This document shows, piece by piece, positions 51,853 through 60,386 of a stretch of DNA of 64,000 nt. Source of the DNA: an uncultured Prevotella sp. (GTDB taxonomy: Bacteria; Bacteroidota; Bacteroidia; Bacteroidales; Bacteroidaceae); assembly GCA_946998205.1 (NCBI GenBank), contig CAMPYJ010000003.1, positions 50,390-114,389 on the forward strand, read 5' to 3'. Both the position numbers and the translations under genes were made by a program. Position 1 is the stretch's first letter. Each line of letters starts with the position of its first letter. The notes beneath the pieces are model-generated. The model saw only the letters and a list, made by a program, of their open reading frames with translations, was not told the origin of the DNA and searched no databases.

Positions 51853-53703
51853 CTATTTGTTGTTCTTCAAGAAGATGCGCGACGAATTGAGCACTGCCAA
51901 TAGTGCCACACCCGAATCGGCAAACACGGCCATCCACAGGTTAGCCAGGCCCAACAGACCCAACAACATCACCAGAGCCTTGATGATGAGGGCCAGCCAG
52001 ATGTTCTGATTGACGATTCGGCGCGTGTATTTTCCGATACAGATGGCATCGGCCACCTTCGAAGGTTGATCGGTCTGAATGATGATATCGGCGGTTTCGA
52101 TGGCCATGTCAGAACCCAATCCACCCATAGCAATGCCCACATCGCTCAGCGCCAGCACCGGTGCGTCGTTGATACCGTCGCCCACAAAGGCCACTCGCTG
52201 CCCCATGTGTTTGGCCTGCTCTATGTGTTTCACCTTGCCTTCGGGCAGCAAGTCACCGTATGCCTTGCGTATGCCGAGGCTCGATGCCACCTTTGAAACC
52301 AGCTCTTGGCGATCGCCCGACAGCATCTCCACACGCACGGGCAGCGATTCAACCGCCTGTTTGGCATCATCTTTCAACTTGTCAGCCAGGATGATATGCC
52401 CCACATAGCGACCGAGATGGGCCACACAAACCACAGTTTCCGGTATATTTCGCAACGCATCAGGGAAGAACACGTTTTCACGCTCCAGCAGTTTCAGGTT
52501 GCCCACCAGCCACTCATCGGTCTGCAAGCCATGCCCGGCAATGTCTTTGGCATCAATTTTCTGGTCCGTCGGACAATAACGCACGATGGCTTTAGCGATG
52601 GGGTGATTGCTCGACTTCTCGATAGCCGACACCGTCTTGAGCGCTTCCTCATCCAGTCCCTCCACACTTTGCACGGCAAATTCGCCCGTGGTGAGCGTGC
52701 CGGTCTTGTCGAACATCACCAAATCAACCTCGGTAATCGCGTCAAGGTAATTGCTCCCCTTGAACAGAATGCCCCGCTTGGAGGCCGAACCGATGCCCGC
52801 AAAGTAACCCAGCGGCACGCTGATGACCAGCGCGCAGGGGCAAGAAATAACCAGGAAGACCAACGCACGGCGGAACCACTCGCTGAAAACGTAGGTAAAG
52901 TTGGCGTCGAACAAGCTATATAGATAAGGTAGCAGAATGGCCAAGGCCGCCAGCATGACGACGATGGGGGTGTAAATGCGGGCGAAGCGACGAATGAACA
53001 GTTCGGTGGGAGCCTTGCGCTCGGCAGCATCTTCCACCATTTTCAAAATACGCGAGATGGCCGACTGACTTTCCGGACGGGTCACCTTGAGGCGTAAAAC
53101 TTGGTCAACGGCAATCATGCCCGCCATCACCTCCTCACCTTTCTCCATCGTTCGGGGCATCGATTCGCCCGTCAGAGCTGCGGTGTTCAGTGAGGCTGAC
53201 TCTGACAACAGCGTTCCATCAAGTGGCACTCGCTCGCCAGCCTTCACCTCAATCACATCGCCCACGACCACGTCAGCGGGCTGTTTCTCTACGATTGTGT
53301 CATCAACGACCACGCGAGCCAGGGTCGGTCTGAAAGCCACCAGCGCGCGAATGTTATCTCTGGCACGGTCTACAGCACGGTCTTGCAACGCCTCACCAAT
53401 ACAGTACAGCAGCATCACGGCAACCGCCTCGGGGTATTCACCGATGGCGAAAGCACCGATACAGGCAATCGTCATGAGCATGAACTCACTGAACACGTCG
53501 CCTTTCGCGGCACATTCCCACGCTTCTTTCATCACTGGCAGGCCCACAAAGGCAAACGCCACGACGTACCATGCCAAGGATACCCATTGGTTATCGAGAA
53601 TTGTTAACCCAATATATGGGGCTGCGATGCCCACGACAAGCATCACGCCCGATAGGATAATCTTCCACCAAGCCATCTGCTCTTCTTCATGAATGTCTTC
53701 CAT
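51853..53703 (-). CDS. P1B-type heavy-metal ATPase (Zn/Cd/Pb class)
   Basis: A metal-exporting P-type ATPase of 616 residues in the inner membrane. The phosphorylated aspartate is in DKTGTLT (about D332), with TGES in the actuator domain (AALTGESMPRT) and GDGINDAPVLALSDVGIAMG in the hinge. The transmembrane metal motif is SCPCALVIS (C288, C290). The last helices have WMAVFADSGVALLAVLNSSR, where the aspartate is the one expected in Zn/Cd/Pb pumps. The N-terminal metal-binding (HMA) domain found in ZntA is absent, and the protein starts with a short acidic stretch. A palindromic site shared with the RND operon lies upstream, so joint regulation by metal is likely. Confidence 0.9.
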   Translation of the reverse strand: MEDIHEEEQMAWWKIILSGVMLVVGIAAPYIGLTILDNQWVSLAWYVVAFAFVGLPVMKEAWECAAKGDVFSEFMLMTIACIGAFAIGEYPEAVAVMLLYCIGEALQDRAVDRARDNIRALVAFRPTLARVVVDDTIVEKQPADVVVGDVIEVKAGERVPLDGTLLSESASLNTAALTGESMPRTMEKGEEVMAGMIAVDQVLRLKVTRPESQSAISRILKMVEDAAERKAPTELFIRRFARIYTPIVVMLAALAILLPYLYSLFDANFTYVFSEWFRRALVFLVISCPCALVISVPLGYFAGIGSASKRGILFKGSNYLDAITEVDLVMFDKTGTLTTGEFAVQSVEGLDEEALKTVSAIEKSSNHPIAKAIVRYCPTDQKIDAKDIAGHGLQTDEWLVGNLKLLERENVFFPDALRNIPETVVCVAHLGRYVGHIILADKLKDDAKQAVESLPVRVEMLSGDRQELVSKVASSLGIRKAYGDLLPEGKVKHIEQAKHMGQRVAFVGDGINDAPVLALSDVGIAMGGLGSDMAIETADIIIQTDQPSKVADAICIGKYTRRIVNQNIWLALIIKALVMLLGLLGLANLWMAVFADSGVALLAVLNSSRIFLKNNK

Positions 53704-53733
53704 ATCTTTGTGTATATTAAAATTTTACTGCTG

Positions 53734-53768
53734 CAAAAGTACGAAAAAGAAGATGCAACCCGGTTGCA
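53734..53768 (-). promoter_or_regulatory. Promoter and palindromic operator of the P-type ATPase
   Basis: The -7 box TACTTTTG is at 53741-53734 on the minus strand. Twelve bases upstream lies the perfect palindrome TGCAACC-C-GGTTGCA (53754-53768), covering the -33 position. Read on the minus strand it extends to TTTGCAACCGGGTTGCATC, nearly the same as the site at 35296. Confidence 0.6.
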
Positions 53769-53872
53769 AAGTACACCCTGTGCCAAGGAAAAGAATCACT
53801 TGCCACACGCTATTCTTTATCCCGGCATGCGTTAAATAATATCTGTTGCAAGCATTATCAATTAAAAATGAT

Positions 53873-53880
53873 TATCTTTG
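53873..53880 (+). promoter_or_regulatory. -7 box of ruvB-coaD-ybeY
   Basis: TATCTTTG, 30 bases before the ruvB ATG. GTTG 24 bases upstream is a possible but distant -33 element. Confidence 0.5.
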
Positions 53881-53910
53881 CATAAAATAAAAACGTCTGT
53901 CCCGACAAGT

Positions 53911-54945
53911 ATGGAAGAAGATTTCGACATCAGAGAAGAACGCATTTCATCGGCAGAAAAAGAGTTTGAGAATGCGTTGAGGCCCCTGAAATTCAACGAT
54001 TTCAGCGGGCAGCCTAAGGTTGTGGAGAATCTTCAAATCTTCGTAGAGGCTGCCAAATACCGCGGCGAACCGCTTGATCATACCCTCTTGCACGGACCTC
54101 CCGGACTGGGAAAGACCACCTTGAGCAACATCATCGCCAACGAACTGGGCGTAGGATTCAAACTGACCAGCGGACCGGTGCTCGATAAACCGGGCGACTT
54201 AGCTGGCATATTGACCTCGCTCGAGCCAAACGACGTGCTGTTCATTGACGAGATTCACCGTCTGTCGCCAGTAGTCGAAGAGTATCTGTACTCGGCTATG
54301 GAAGACTATCGCATCGACATCATGATCGACAAGGGCCCGTCGGCGCGCTCCATCCAAATAGACTTGAATCCGTTTACCTTGGTGGGAGCCACCACGAGAA
54401 GCGGACTGCTCACGGCTCCGCTGCGTGCTCGTTTCGGCATCAACATGCACTTGGAGTACTATGCGCCCGAAACATTGCAGAAAATCATCAGGCGCAGCGC
54501 AAACATCCTCAACGTACCCATCGACGAGGATGCCGCTTACGAGATTGCACGCCGCTCCAGAGGCACGCCTCGTATCGCCAACGCGCTGCTGAGAAGGGTG
54601 CGCGATTTCGCACAAGTCAAGGGAAATGGCAGCATCAACACCAGCATCGCACAGTTTGCCTTGCAGGCATTGAACATCGACCAATATGGGTTGGACGAGA
54701 TAGACAATAAAATCTTGCTCACCATCATCGACAAGTTCCGGGGCGGTCCCGTAGGACTGAGCACCATTGCGACCACCATTGGCGAAGATACGGGTACGGT
54801 GGAAGAGGTGTACGAGCCTTTCCTCATCATGGAAGGATTCATCAAACGAACGCCAAGAGGGCGCATGGCCACTCATTTGGCCTACGAACATCTGGGCAGA
54901 GATCTTTACAAAGGCAACTTGATGGAACCCGGACTGTTTACTTAA
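53911..54945 (+). CDS. ruvB: Holliday junction branch-migration helicase RuvB
   Basis: An AAA+ ATPase of 344 residues that, with RuvA, drives branch migration of Holliday junctions. Walker [12 protein letters not shown] lies at residues 62-72, Walker B is [20 protein letters not shown], sensor 1 [20 protein letters not shown] with the arginine finger, and a C-terminal winged helix ([37 protein letters not shown]). The start at 53911 ([12 protein letters not shown]) is chosen since the -7 box overlaps any longer form. It is first in a probable operon with coaD and ybeY. Confidence 0.97.
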   Translation: MEEDFDIREERISSAEKEFENALRPLKFNDFSGQPKVVENLQIFVEAAKYRGEPLDHTLLHGPPGLGKTTLSNIIANELGVGFKLTSGPVLDKPGDLAGILTSLEPNDVLFIDEIHRLSPVVEEYLYSAMEDYRIDIMIDKGPSARSIQIDLNPFTLVGATTRSGLLTAPLRARFGINMHLEYYAPETLQKIIRRSANILNVPIDEDAAYEIARRSRGTPRIANALLRRVRDFAQVKGNGSINTSIAQFALQALNIDQYGLDEIDNKILLTIIDKFRGGPVGLSTIATTIGEDTGTVEEVYEPFLIMEGFIKRTPRGRMATHLAYEHLGRDLYKGNLMEPGLFT

Positions 54946-54961
54946 CGATAAGGAAGAAAAC

Positions 54962-55435
54962 ATGGATTGCAATCCCAAAATCGGCATTTTCGCAGGCAGT
55001 TTCGATCCCTACACCATCGGACACGACTCCATCGTTCGTCGCGTCTTGCCCCTGTTTGACCGCTTGGTCATCGGTGTGGGCGTGAACATGCAAAAAAAAT
55101 ATAGATACAGCGAGGAAGAACGCGTCAAGGCCATTGGCGATTTATATGCCGATGAGCCGCGCATCAGCGTGAAGTCGTATCACGACTTGGCCGTGGATTT
55201 CGCCAAACGAGAGGGTGCCAAGTATCTCATCAAAGGCGTACGGTCGGTGAAAGACTTTGAGTACGAGCGCGAACAAGCTGACATCAATCGGCAAATCGGC
55301 GGCATCGACACCATCCTACTCTTTGCCGATCCAGGGATGGCCAGCGTGAGTTCATCCCTCGTGCGCGAGCTTTTACACTATGGTGCCGACGCATCCATGT
55401 TTCTTCCCCAACGAAAAACAGATCATTCAAAATAG
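54962..55435 (+). CDS. coaD: Phosphopantetheine adenylyltransferase
   Basis: Catalyses the fourth step of coenzyme A synthesis, 4'-phosphopantetheine + ATP to dephospho-CoA. 157 residues, the usual size. The nucleotide-binding IGIFAGSFDPYTIGHDSIV contains the TxGH motif, and the C-terminal MASVSSSLVRELLHYGADAS holds the ISSTxVR-like loop. KYLIKGVRSVKDFEYEREQA is a CoaD hallmark. 16 bases after ruvB. Confidence 0.95.
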   Translation: MDCNPKIGIFAGSFDPYTIGHDSIVRRVLPLFDRLVIGVGVNMQKKYRYSEEERVKAIGDLYADEPRISVKSYHDLAVDFAKREGAKYLIKGVRSVKDFEYEREQADINRQIGGIDTILLFADPGMASVSSSLVRELLHYGADASMFLPQRKTDHSK

Positions 55436-55483
55436 ATCTAACAAACACACTCATACGAGTGGAAACCGAAAAATGGTTTTTAT

Positions 55484-55909
55484 ATGATTACCTATAACAC
55501 AAACGGCGTGAAGATGCCGAAGATTAAAAAGCGCGAAACATCCGCTTGGATCAAGGCCGTGGCAGCCACCTACGGACGCAAAATAGGAGAGGTGGGCTAC
55601 ATGTTCGTTAACGACGAGAAGATTCTGGAAGTGAACAACGAGTACTTGGGACACGACTATTACACCGATGTTATCACCTTTGATTACGACGAGGGCGACA
55701 TTATCAACGGTGACATCGTCATCAGTCTGGACACGGTGCGCACCAATGCGGAGCGTTTCAGCAAGCCTTACGAGGAAGAACTCTTCCGCGTGATCATCCA
55801 TGGCATACTGCATCTCTGCGGCATCAACGACAAGGGGCCGGGCGAACGCGAAATCATGGAGGCCGCCGAAGACAGGGCATTGGCCATGAGAAGGTGCGGA
55901 ACGACATAA
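55484..55909 (+). CDS. ybeY: Endoribonuclease YbeY (rRNA maturation)
   Basis: A metal-dependent single-strand endoribonuclease of 141 residues, involved in 16S rRNA 3' processing. GHDYYTDVITFDY and the zinc motif VIIHGILHLCGINDKGPGER are clear. The first two histidines of HGxLHLxGxDH are present; the usual third histidine is replaced (NDKG). As I recall, this is common in the Bacteroidetes members rather than a defect. 48 bases after coaD, same direction. Confidence 0.9.
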   Translation: MITYNTNGVKMPKIKKRETSAWIKAVAATYGRKIGEVGYMFVNDEKILEVNNEYLGHDYYTDVITFDYDEGDIINGDIVISLDTVRTNAERFSKPYEEELFRVIIHGILHLCGINDKGPGEREIMEAAEDRALAMRRCGTT

Positions 55910-55953
55910 AAAGAACTGTCGGAAGGGAGGCTGCGGTCTCTCTTTTTCGTTTT

Positions 55954-55996
55954 TTGCAACCCAAGTTGCATGTGTGATTTTTTTTCATTATCTTTG
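55954..55996 (+). promoter_or_regulatory. Promoter of nadBAC with overlapping palindrome
   Basis: GTTG (55965-55968), 20 bases, TATCTTTG (55989-55996). The GTTG is the right half of an inverted repeat TGCAAC-CCAA-GTTGCA (55955-55970), one base wider than the sites at the two metal pumps and placed 18 rather than 11-12 bases from the -7 box. It may be the same operator class or a chance likeness. Confidence 0.5.
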
Positions 55997-56030
55997 CGTG
56001 GATAGGTTTATTAACATAACATAGCACATC

Positions 56031-57617
56031 ATGATACGAAAATTTGATTTCCTGGTAATAGGGGGTGGAGTGGCAGGCATGAGCTTTGCACTCAAAGTTG
56101 CTAACAGTGGAAAAGGTAAAGTTGCCTTGGTTTGCAAGACTACCCTGGACGAGACCAACACGTCCAAGGCACAGGGAGGTATCGCCTCGGTGACTAATTT
56201 GAAGGTAGACAACTTCGAAAAACACATCGAGGACACGATGATCGCAGGCGATTTCATATCCGACCGCAAGGCGGTTGAACATGTTGTGCGCAACGCCCCC
56301 AAGGCCATCGACGACTTGGTGAAGTGGGGAGTCAACTTCGACAAGACGCCAGAAGGCCAATACGACTTGCATCGGGAGGGCGGACACAGCGAATTCAGGA
56401 TATTGCACCACGAGGATGACACGGGCTTTGAGATTCAAAGAGGACTGATGGCTGCCGTGAGGGCCAACAAGAACATCACCGTGTTGGAAAACCATTTCGC
56501 CGTTGAAATCATCACACAGCACCATTTGGGCGTCAAGGTGACCCGCAAGACTCCCGACATCGAGTGCTACGGCGCATACGTCCTGGACCCCGACACCCAT
56601 AAGATAGACACCTTCCTGAGCCGCGTCACCCTGATGGCAACAGGCGGAACGGGTGCCGTGTATGCCACCACGTCCAACCCGAACATCGCCACAGGCGACG
56701 GCATCGCGATGGTTTACCGGGCCAAGGGAACGGTCAAGGACATGGAGTTCGTGCAGTTTCACCCCACGGTGCTCTACAATCCGGCCGAGACACGCCCCGC
56801 CTTCCTCATCACCGAGGCCATGAGAGGTTACGGCGCCGTGCTGCGTTTGCCCAACGGCGAGGAGTTCATGCACAAGTACGACAAACGGCTGTCTCTGGCT
56901 CCGCGTGACATCGTGGCCCGCGCCATCGACAGAGAGATGAAGCTGCACGGCCTTAATCACGTTTGTTTGGATGTCACTCACAAAGATGCGGAGGAGACCA
57001 AAAAGCACTTTCCGCACATCTACGCCAAGTGTCTCACCATAGGTGTCGACATCACCAAGGAATACATACCCGTATGCCCCAGCGCACACTACATGTGCGG
57101 AGGCATCAAGGTTGACCTCAACGGCGAGAGCTCCATCCACCGGCTCTATGCGGTGGGCGAATGCTCATGCACTGGTTTGCATGGTGGAAACCGCTTGGCC
57201 AGCAACTCACTCATCGAGGCTGTGGTCTATGCCAAGTCGGCTGCCGAACATGCCGTGCGTGTCATCGACGACTATCAGTTCAACGATAAGGTGCCGGAAT
57301 GGAATGATGAAGGTACGATGAGTAACGAAGAGAAGGTGCTCATCGCGCAAGACGAGCGCGAAGTGGGACAGATCATGTCCAACTACGTGGGCATCGTGCG
57401 GAGCGACCTGCGCCTTCATCGCGCTTGGAAACGCCTCGACCTGCTCTATGAGGAGACCGAAGAGCTGTTCAAACGCGTCAAGGCCACCAGAGACATCTGC
57501 GAACTGCGCAACATCATCAACGTGGGATACCTCATCACACGGCAGGCCATTGAGCGGAAAGAGAGCCGCGGACTGCACTATACGATAGACTATCCCAAAC
57601 ACGCCTACGACCATTAG
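56031..57617 (+). CDS. nadB: L-aspartate oxidase
   Basis: A FAD enzyme of 528 residues that oxidises L-aspartate to iminoaspartate, the first step of de novo NAD synthesis. The dinucleotide fold FLVIGGGVAGMSFALKVANS opens the protein; TNTSKAQGGIASVT-type sequence (DETNTSKAQGGIASV) and the active-site regions GVNFDKTPEGQYDLHREGGH, MATGGTGAVYATTSNPNIAT and RGYGAVLRLPNGEEFM follow. CTGLHGGNRLASNSLIEAVV is the second FAD block. A C-terminal helical domain is present. The leader is about 30 bases. First gene of nadB-nadA-nadC. Confidence 0.96.
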   Translation: MIRKFDFLVIGGGVAGMSFALKVANSGKGKVALVCKTTLDETNTSKAQGGIASVTNLKVDNFEKHIEDTMIAGDFISDRKAVEHVVRNAPKAIDDLVKWGVNFDKTPEGQYDLHREGGHSEFRILHHEDDTGFEIQRGLMAAVRANKNITVLENHFAVEIITQHHLGVKVTRKTPDIECYGAYVLDPDTHKIDTFLSRVTLMATGGTGAVYATTSNPNIATGDGIAMVYRAKGTVKDMEFVQFHPTVLYNPAETRPAFLITEAMRGYGAVLRLPNGEEFMHKYDKRLSLAPRDIVARAIDREMKLHGLNHVCLDVTHKDAEETKKHFPHIYAKCLTIGVDITKEYIPVCPSAHYMCGGIKVDLNGESSIHRLYAVGECSCTGLHGGNRLASNSLIEAVVYAKSAAEHAVRVIDDYQFNDKVPEWNDEGTMSNEEKVLIAQDEREVGQIMSNYVGIVRSDLRLHRAWKRLDLLYEETEELFKRVKATRDICELRNIINVGYLITRQAIERKESRGLHYTIDYPKHAYDH

Positions 57618-57638
57618 CAGGCTCTTATACAACACATT

Positions 57639-58631
57639 ATGATAAAAAAAGAATGGAAGGAGAGTGGCTTTGTCAACGAACCAATCCCCGAAGGAACAGA
57701 CATCAAGGCTGAGATACGCCGGATGTGCAAAGAGAAGAATGCCATCATCATGGCTCACTATTACACCGAGAACGACGTTCAAGACATCGCCGACTTCGTG
57801 GGAGACAGCCTGGCGCTGGCGCAAAAGGCTGCCGCCACCGACGCTGAGATCATCGTCATGTGCGGCGTTCACTTCATGGGCGAGACCAACAAGATTCTCT
57901 GCCCAGACAAGAAGGTGCTGGTACCCGACCTCAACGCCTCGTGCTCGCTGGCCGAGAGCTGTCCGGCCGACGAGTTCAAGACGTTTGTCAAGGCACATCC
58001 CGGCCACGTCGTAATCAGTTATGTCAACACCACCGCTGCCACAAAGGCCGTCACCGACGTGGTGGTGACCAGCAGCAACGCGCGCCAAATCGTTGAGTCG
58101 TTCCCAAAGGACACCCCCATCATCTTCGGACCCGATGAGAATCTGGGCGGATACATCAACAGTCTGACCGGACGGAACATGCTGCTGTGGGAGGGCGCCT
58201 GTCATGTGCACGAGAAGTTTTCGGTGGAAAAGATTCTCCAACTCAAGGCCGAGCATCCCGGCGCCAAAATCTTAGCACACCCCGAGTGCAAGGGACCCGT
58301 GGTAAAGTTGGCCGACAAGGTGGGAAGCACGGCGGCCCTGCTGAAGTACAGCATCAACGATGAAGCGAAAGAATTCATCGTGGCCACCGAGAGCGGAATC
58401 CTGCATGAGATGCAGAATTCGGCACCGCAGAAAACGTTCATACCGGCCCCTCCCAACGACAGCACATGCGCCTGCAACGAGTGCAACTACATGAAACTCA
58501 TCAACATGCAAAAGCTGTACAACTGCTTGAAGTATGAATGGCCCACCATAGAGGTTCCCGCCGACGTGGCTCAGAAGGCCATTCGCCCCATCAACCGCAT
58601 GCTGGAGATATCCAAGAAGCTGGGACTGTGA
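57639..58631 (+). CDS. nadA: Quinolinate synthase
   Basis: A [4Fe-4S] enzyme of 330 residues that condenses iminoaspartate with dihydroxyacetone phosphate to quinolinate. Landmarks are NAIIMAHYYTENDVQDIADF, IVMCGVHFMGETNKILCPDK, CSLAESCPADEF, HPGHVVISYVNTTAATKAV, IFGPDENLGGYI, HPECKGPV and CACNECNYMKLINM. The three cluster cysteines are expected in the CGVHFMGE, HPEC and CNEC regions. It follows nadB after 21 bases. Confidence 0.96.
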   Translation: MIKKEWKESGFVNEPIPEGTDIKAEIRRMCKEKNAIIMAHYYTENDVQDIADFVGDSLALAQKAAATDAEIIVMCGVHFMGETNKILCPDKKVLVPDLNASCSLAESCPADEFKTFVKAHPGHVVISYVNTTAATKAVTDVVVTSSNARQIVESFPKDTPIIFGPDENLGGYINSLTGRNMLLWEGACHVHEKFSVEKILQLKAEHPGAKILAHPECKGPVVKLADKVGSTAALLKYSINDEAKEFIVATESGILHEMQNSAPQKTFIPAPPNDSTCACNECNYMKLINMQKLYNCLKYEWPTIEVPADVAQKAIRPINRMLEISKKLGL

Positions 58632-58696
58632 CCGTTTTTCACGCCACTATACGCCAGTCAACTCATCATTTTTCATCATCACAAAATCAAAAAATC

Positions 58697-59578
58697 ATGC
58701 TCTCCGTACAAGAATTGAACGACAAATTGTTTGACCTCGCCTTCAGCGAAGACATCGGCGACGGCGACCACACCACGCTGTGCTGCATCCCTGCCGATGC
58801 CATGGGCGAATGTAAGCTACTCATCAAAGAGGAAGGAATATTGGCTGGCGCAAACATTGCCCAAGAGGTGTTCCATCGTTTTGATCCCAACTTGGAGGTC
58901 GAGATACACATACCCGATGGTACGCACGTCCGCCCGGGCGACATCGTGCTGACGGTTAAAGGGCGCGAGCGTAGCCTCTTGCAGACCGAGCGATTGGTGT
59001 TGAACATCCTGCAGCGCATGAGCGGCATCGCCACCATGACGCACCGCTACCAGCAAGCCTTGATTAAGGCTGGCACAAAGACGCGCGTGCTGGACACCAG
59101 AAAGACCACACCGGGCATGCGCATGCTCGAGAAAGAGGCGGTGAAGATAGGCGGGGGCATGAATCATCGTATCGGATTGTTCGACATGATTCTGCTCAAA
59201 GACAACCACATCGACTTTTGTGGTGGCGTTCGCAACGCCATCTCGCGTGCCAAGAAGTATTGTAAAGAGCATGGAAAGAACCTGAAAATAGAGTGTGAGG
59301 TGCGAAATTTCCAAGAGTTGGACGAGGCATTGGCTGAGGGATGCGACCGCATCATGTTCGACAACTTCACGCCCGAGCAGACCCGCCAGGCCGTAGAAAA
59401 GGTCAACGGACGCTGCGAAACCGAATCGAGTGGCGGCATCACGTTCGACACCATGATTCCATACGCCAAGGCAGGGGTTGACTTCATCTCCTTCGGCGCG
59501 CTCACTCACAGCGTGAAGGGACTGGACATGAGCCTGAAAGCCGCAGGTAGTGACAAGCTCAAAATCCAACAAGGATGA
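58697..59578 (+). CDS. nadC: Nicotinate-nucleotide pyrophosphorylase (quinolinate phosphoribosyltransferase)
   Basis: Converts quinolinate and PRPP to nicotinate mononucleotide, completing the de novo branch. 293 residues from ATG 58697 (MLSVQELNDKLFDLAFSEDI); a longer in-frame reading overlaps nadA with poor sequence. Typical motifs are SEDIGDGDHTT, LNILQRMSGIATMTHRYQQA, TRKTTPGMRMLEKEAVKIGG, NHRIGLFDMILLKDNHI, CEVRNFQELDEAL, ESSGGI and VDFISFGALTHSVKGLDMSL. It ends the nadBAC operon. Confidence 0.96.
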   Translation: MLSVQELNDKLFDLAFSEDIGDGDHTTLCCIPADAMGECKLLIKEEGILAGANIAQEVFHRFDPNLEVEIHIPDGTHVRPGDIVLTVKGRERSLLQTERLVLNILQRMSGIATMTHRYQQALIKAGTKTRVLDTRKTTPGMRMLEKEAVKIGGGMNHRIGLFDMILLKDNHIDFCGGVRNAISRAKKYCKEHGKNLKIECEVRNFQELDEALAEGCDRIMFDNFTPEQTRQAVEKVNGRCETESSGGITFDTMIPYAKAGVDFISFGALTHSVKGLDMSLKAAGSDKLKIQQG

Positions 59579-59684
59579 CTTGAAACATCAGCCTCGGCAG
59601 ATTTTGAGCTGATGATTTGTATCTAAAAACACAGATGGAAGCCGAGTGGTTTCGCAGCTGATGAAATTAAATATCCCAGCTGTT

Positions 59685-59776
59685 GAAACCAAACACCTCA
59701 ATTGCAGAAACCAAACACCTCAATTGCAGAAACCAAAGGGTGCAGCCGGTAAAATCAACGACCGCACCCTTTGATT
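59685..59776 (+). repeat. 22-bp tandem repeat and terminator-like hairpin after nadC
   Basis: GAAACCAAACACCTCAATTGCA is repeated twice exactly (59685-59706, 59707-59728) with a partial third copy. The third copy leads into an inverted repeat AACCAAAGGGTGC (59731-59743) / GCACCCTTTGATT (59764-59776), 12 of 13 bases paired, followed by TTC. This hairpin may end the nadBAC transcript. Confidence 0.65.
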
Positions 59777-59820
59777 TTCAATCTCAATCACTTTGACATC
59801 CAATCTCCATGCTTTTGCCT

Positions 59821-59863
59821 TTCAAAGTCAATGACTTTTCCACCCAATGTCATTGACTTTGAA
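59821..59863. repeat. CATTGACTTTGA hairpin repeat, site 3
   Basis: TTCAAAGTCAATGAC (59821-59835) and GTCATTGACTTTGAA (59849-59863) form a perfect 15-bp stem with a 13-base loop. The core is shared with the sites at 15322 and 23212. In 59864-60210 I see no supportable gene. Confidence 0.7.
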
Positions 59864-60210
59864 AAATTCATATTAATCTTTTGTCATACAAGCCGTTACA
59901 CATGAATCCGTATCAACGCTGACGTGCGGCTGAGCCAGCTTGTCGCTCCAAGCCTCACACGCCCTCCAATCACCATCAAAGGCTTTGGGCGCAAGGCGGC
60001 GAGGGTATGCTCACCCAACCGTCCGCGCGGCCGTTTTTCACGCGGCAGGCCTCCACATGCAACTCGCGGGGCAACGTTCAGCCCCGCGTTCGCATGCGCG
60101 GCCCGCGAGCAGAAAGGTGAGCCGCATTCCTACAAAGCGTTGCTGCGGAATAGTTTCATCCGCCAGAACGCTTGCGGGCGTCGTCTCGTGTGATGACAAG
60201 TAACCTGCGC

Positions 60211-60372
60211 CTACTCTATTTCATCATCCTCCAAAGAATAATCGGCCTCGTCGCGCATGCCCATTTTATCTTCTTCTTTCCCCGTAGGATTCCAGTAAAA
60301 AGAATTCGTCATGAAAGACGTCAATTCGAGTTTGATGACTTTTATAGCTGGTGATGAATATTTCTTATTCAT
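60211..60372 (-). CDS. 53-residue peptide of the Bacteroidales MKKxYxxPxIxVI type
   Basis: A short ORF starting MNKKYSSPAIKVIKLELTSF and ending in a strongly acidic tail (RDEADYSLEDDEIE). Many Bacteroidales encode small peptides that open with the same lysine-tyrosine-proline-isoleucine pattern; that likeness is from memory. It begins 14 bases after the stop of the large secreted-protein gene on the same strand, so the two are probably co-transcribed. No signal peptide or membrane helix. Function unknown, but the conserved style and tight spacing make a chance ORF unlikely. Confidence 0.6.
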   Translation of the reverse strand: MNKKYSSPAIKVIKLELTSFMTNSFYWNPTGKEEDKMGMRDEADYSLEDDEIE

Positions 60373-60386
60373 TTCTTATTACCCCT

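Noticed and set aside
55920..56030. Possible riboswitch before nadBAC
   Set aside because: The promoter is only about 30 bases before the start codon, too short a leader for a known NAD-related riboswitch.
59685..59728. Two exact 22-base repeats, considered as a minimal CRISPR
   Set aside because: The repeats are directly adjacent with no spacers, and no cas genes are present.
59924..60203. Overlapping 87-89 residue open frames after nadC
   Set aside because: They are Arg/Pro/Ala-rich without domain features, in two frames over the same DNA, and have no promoter.
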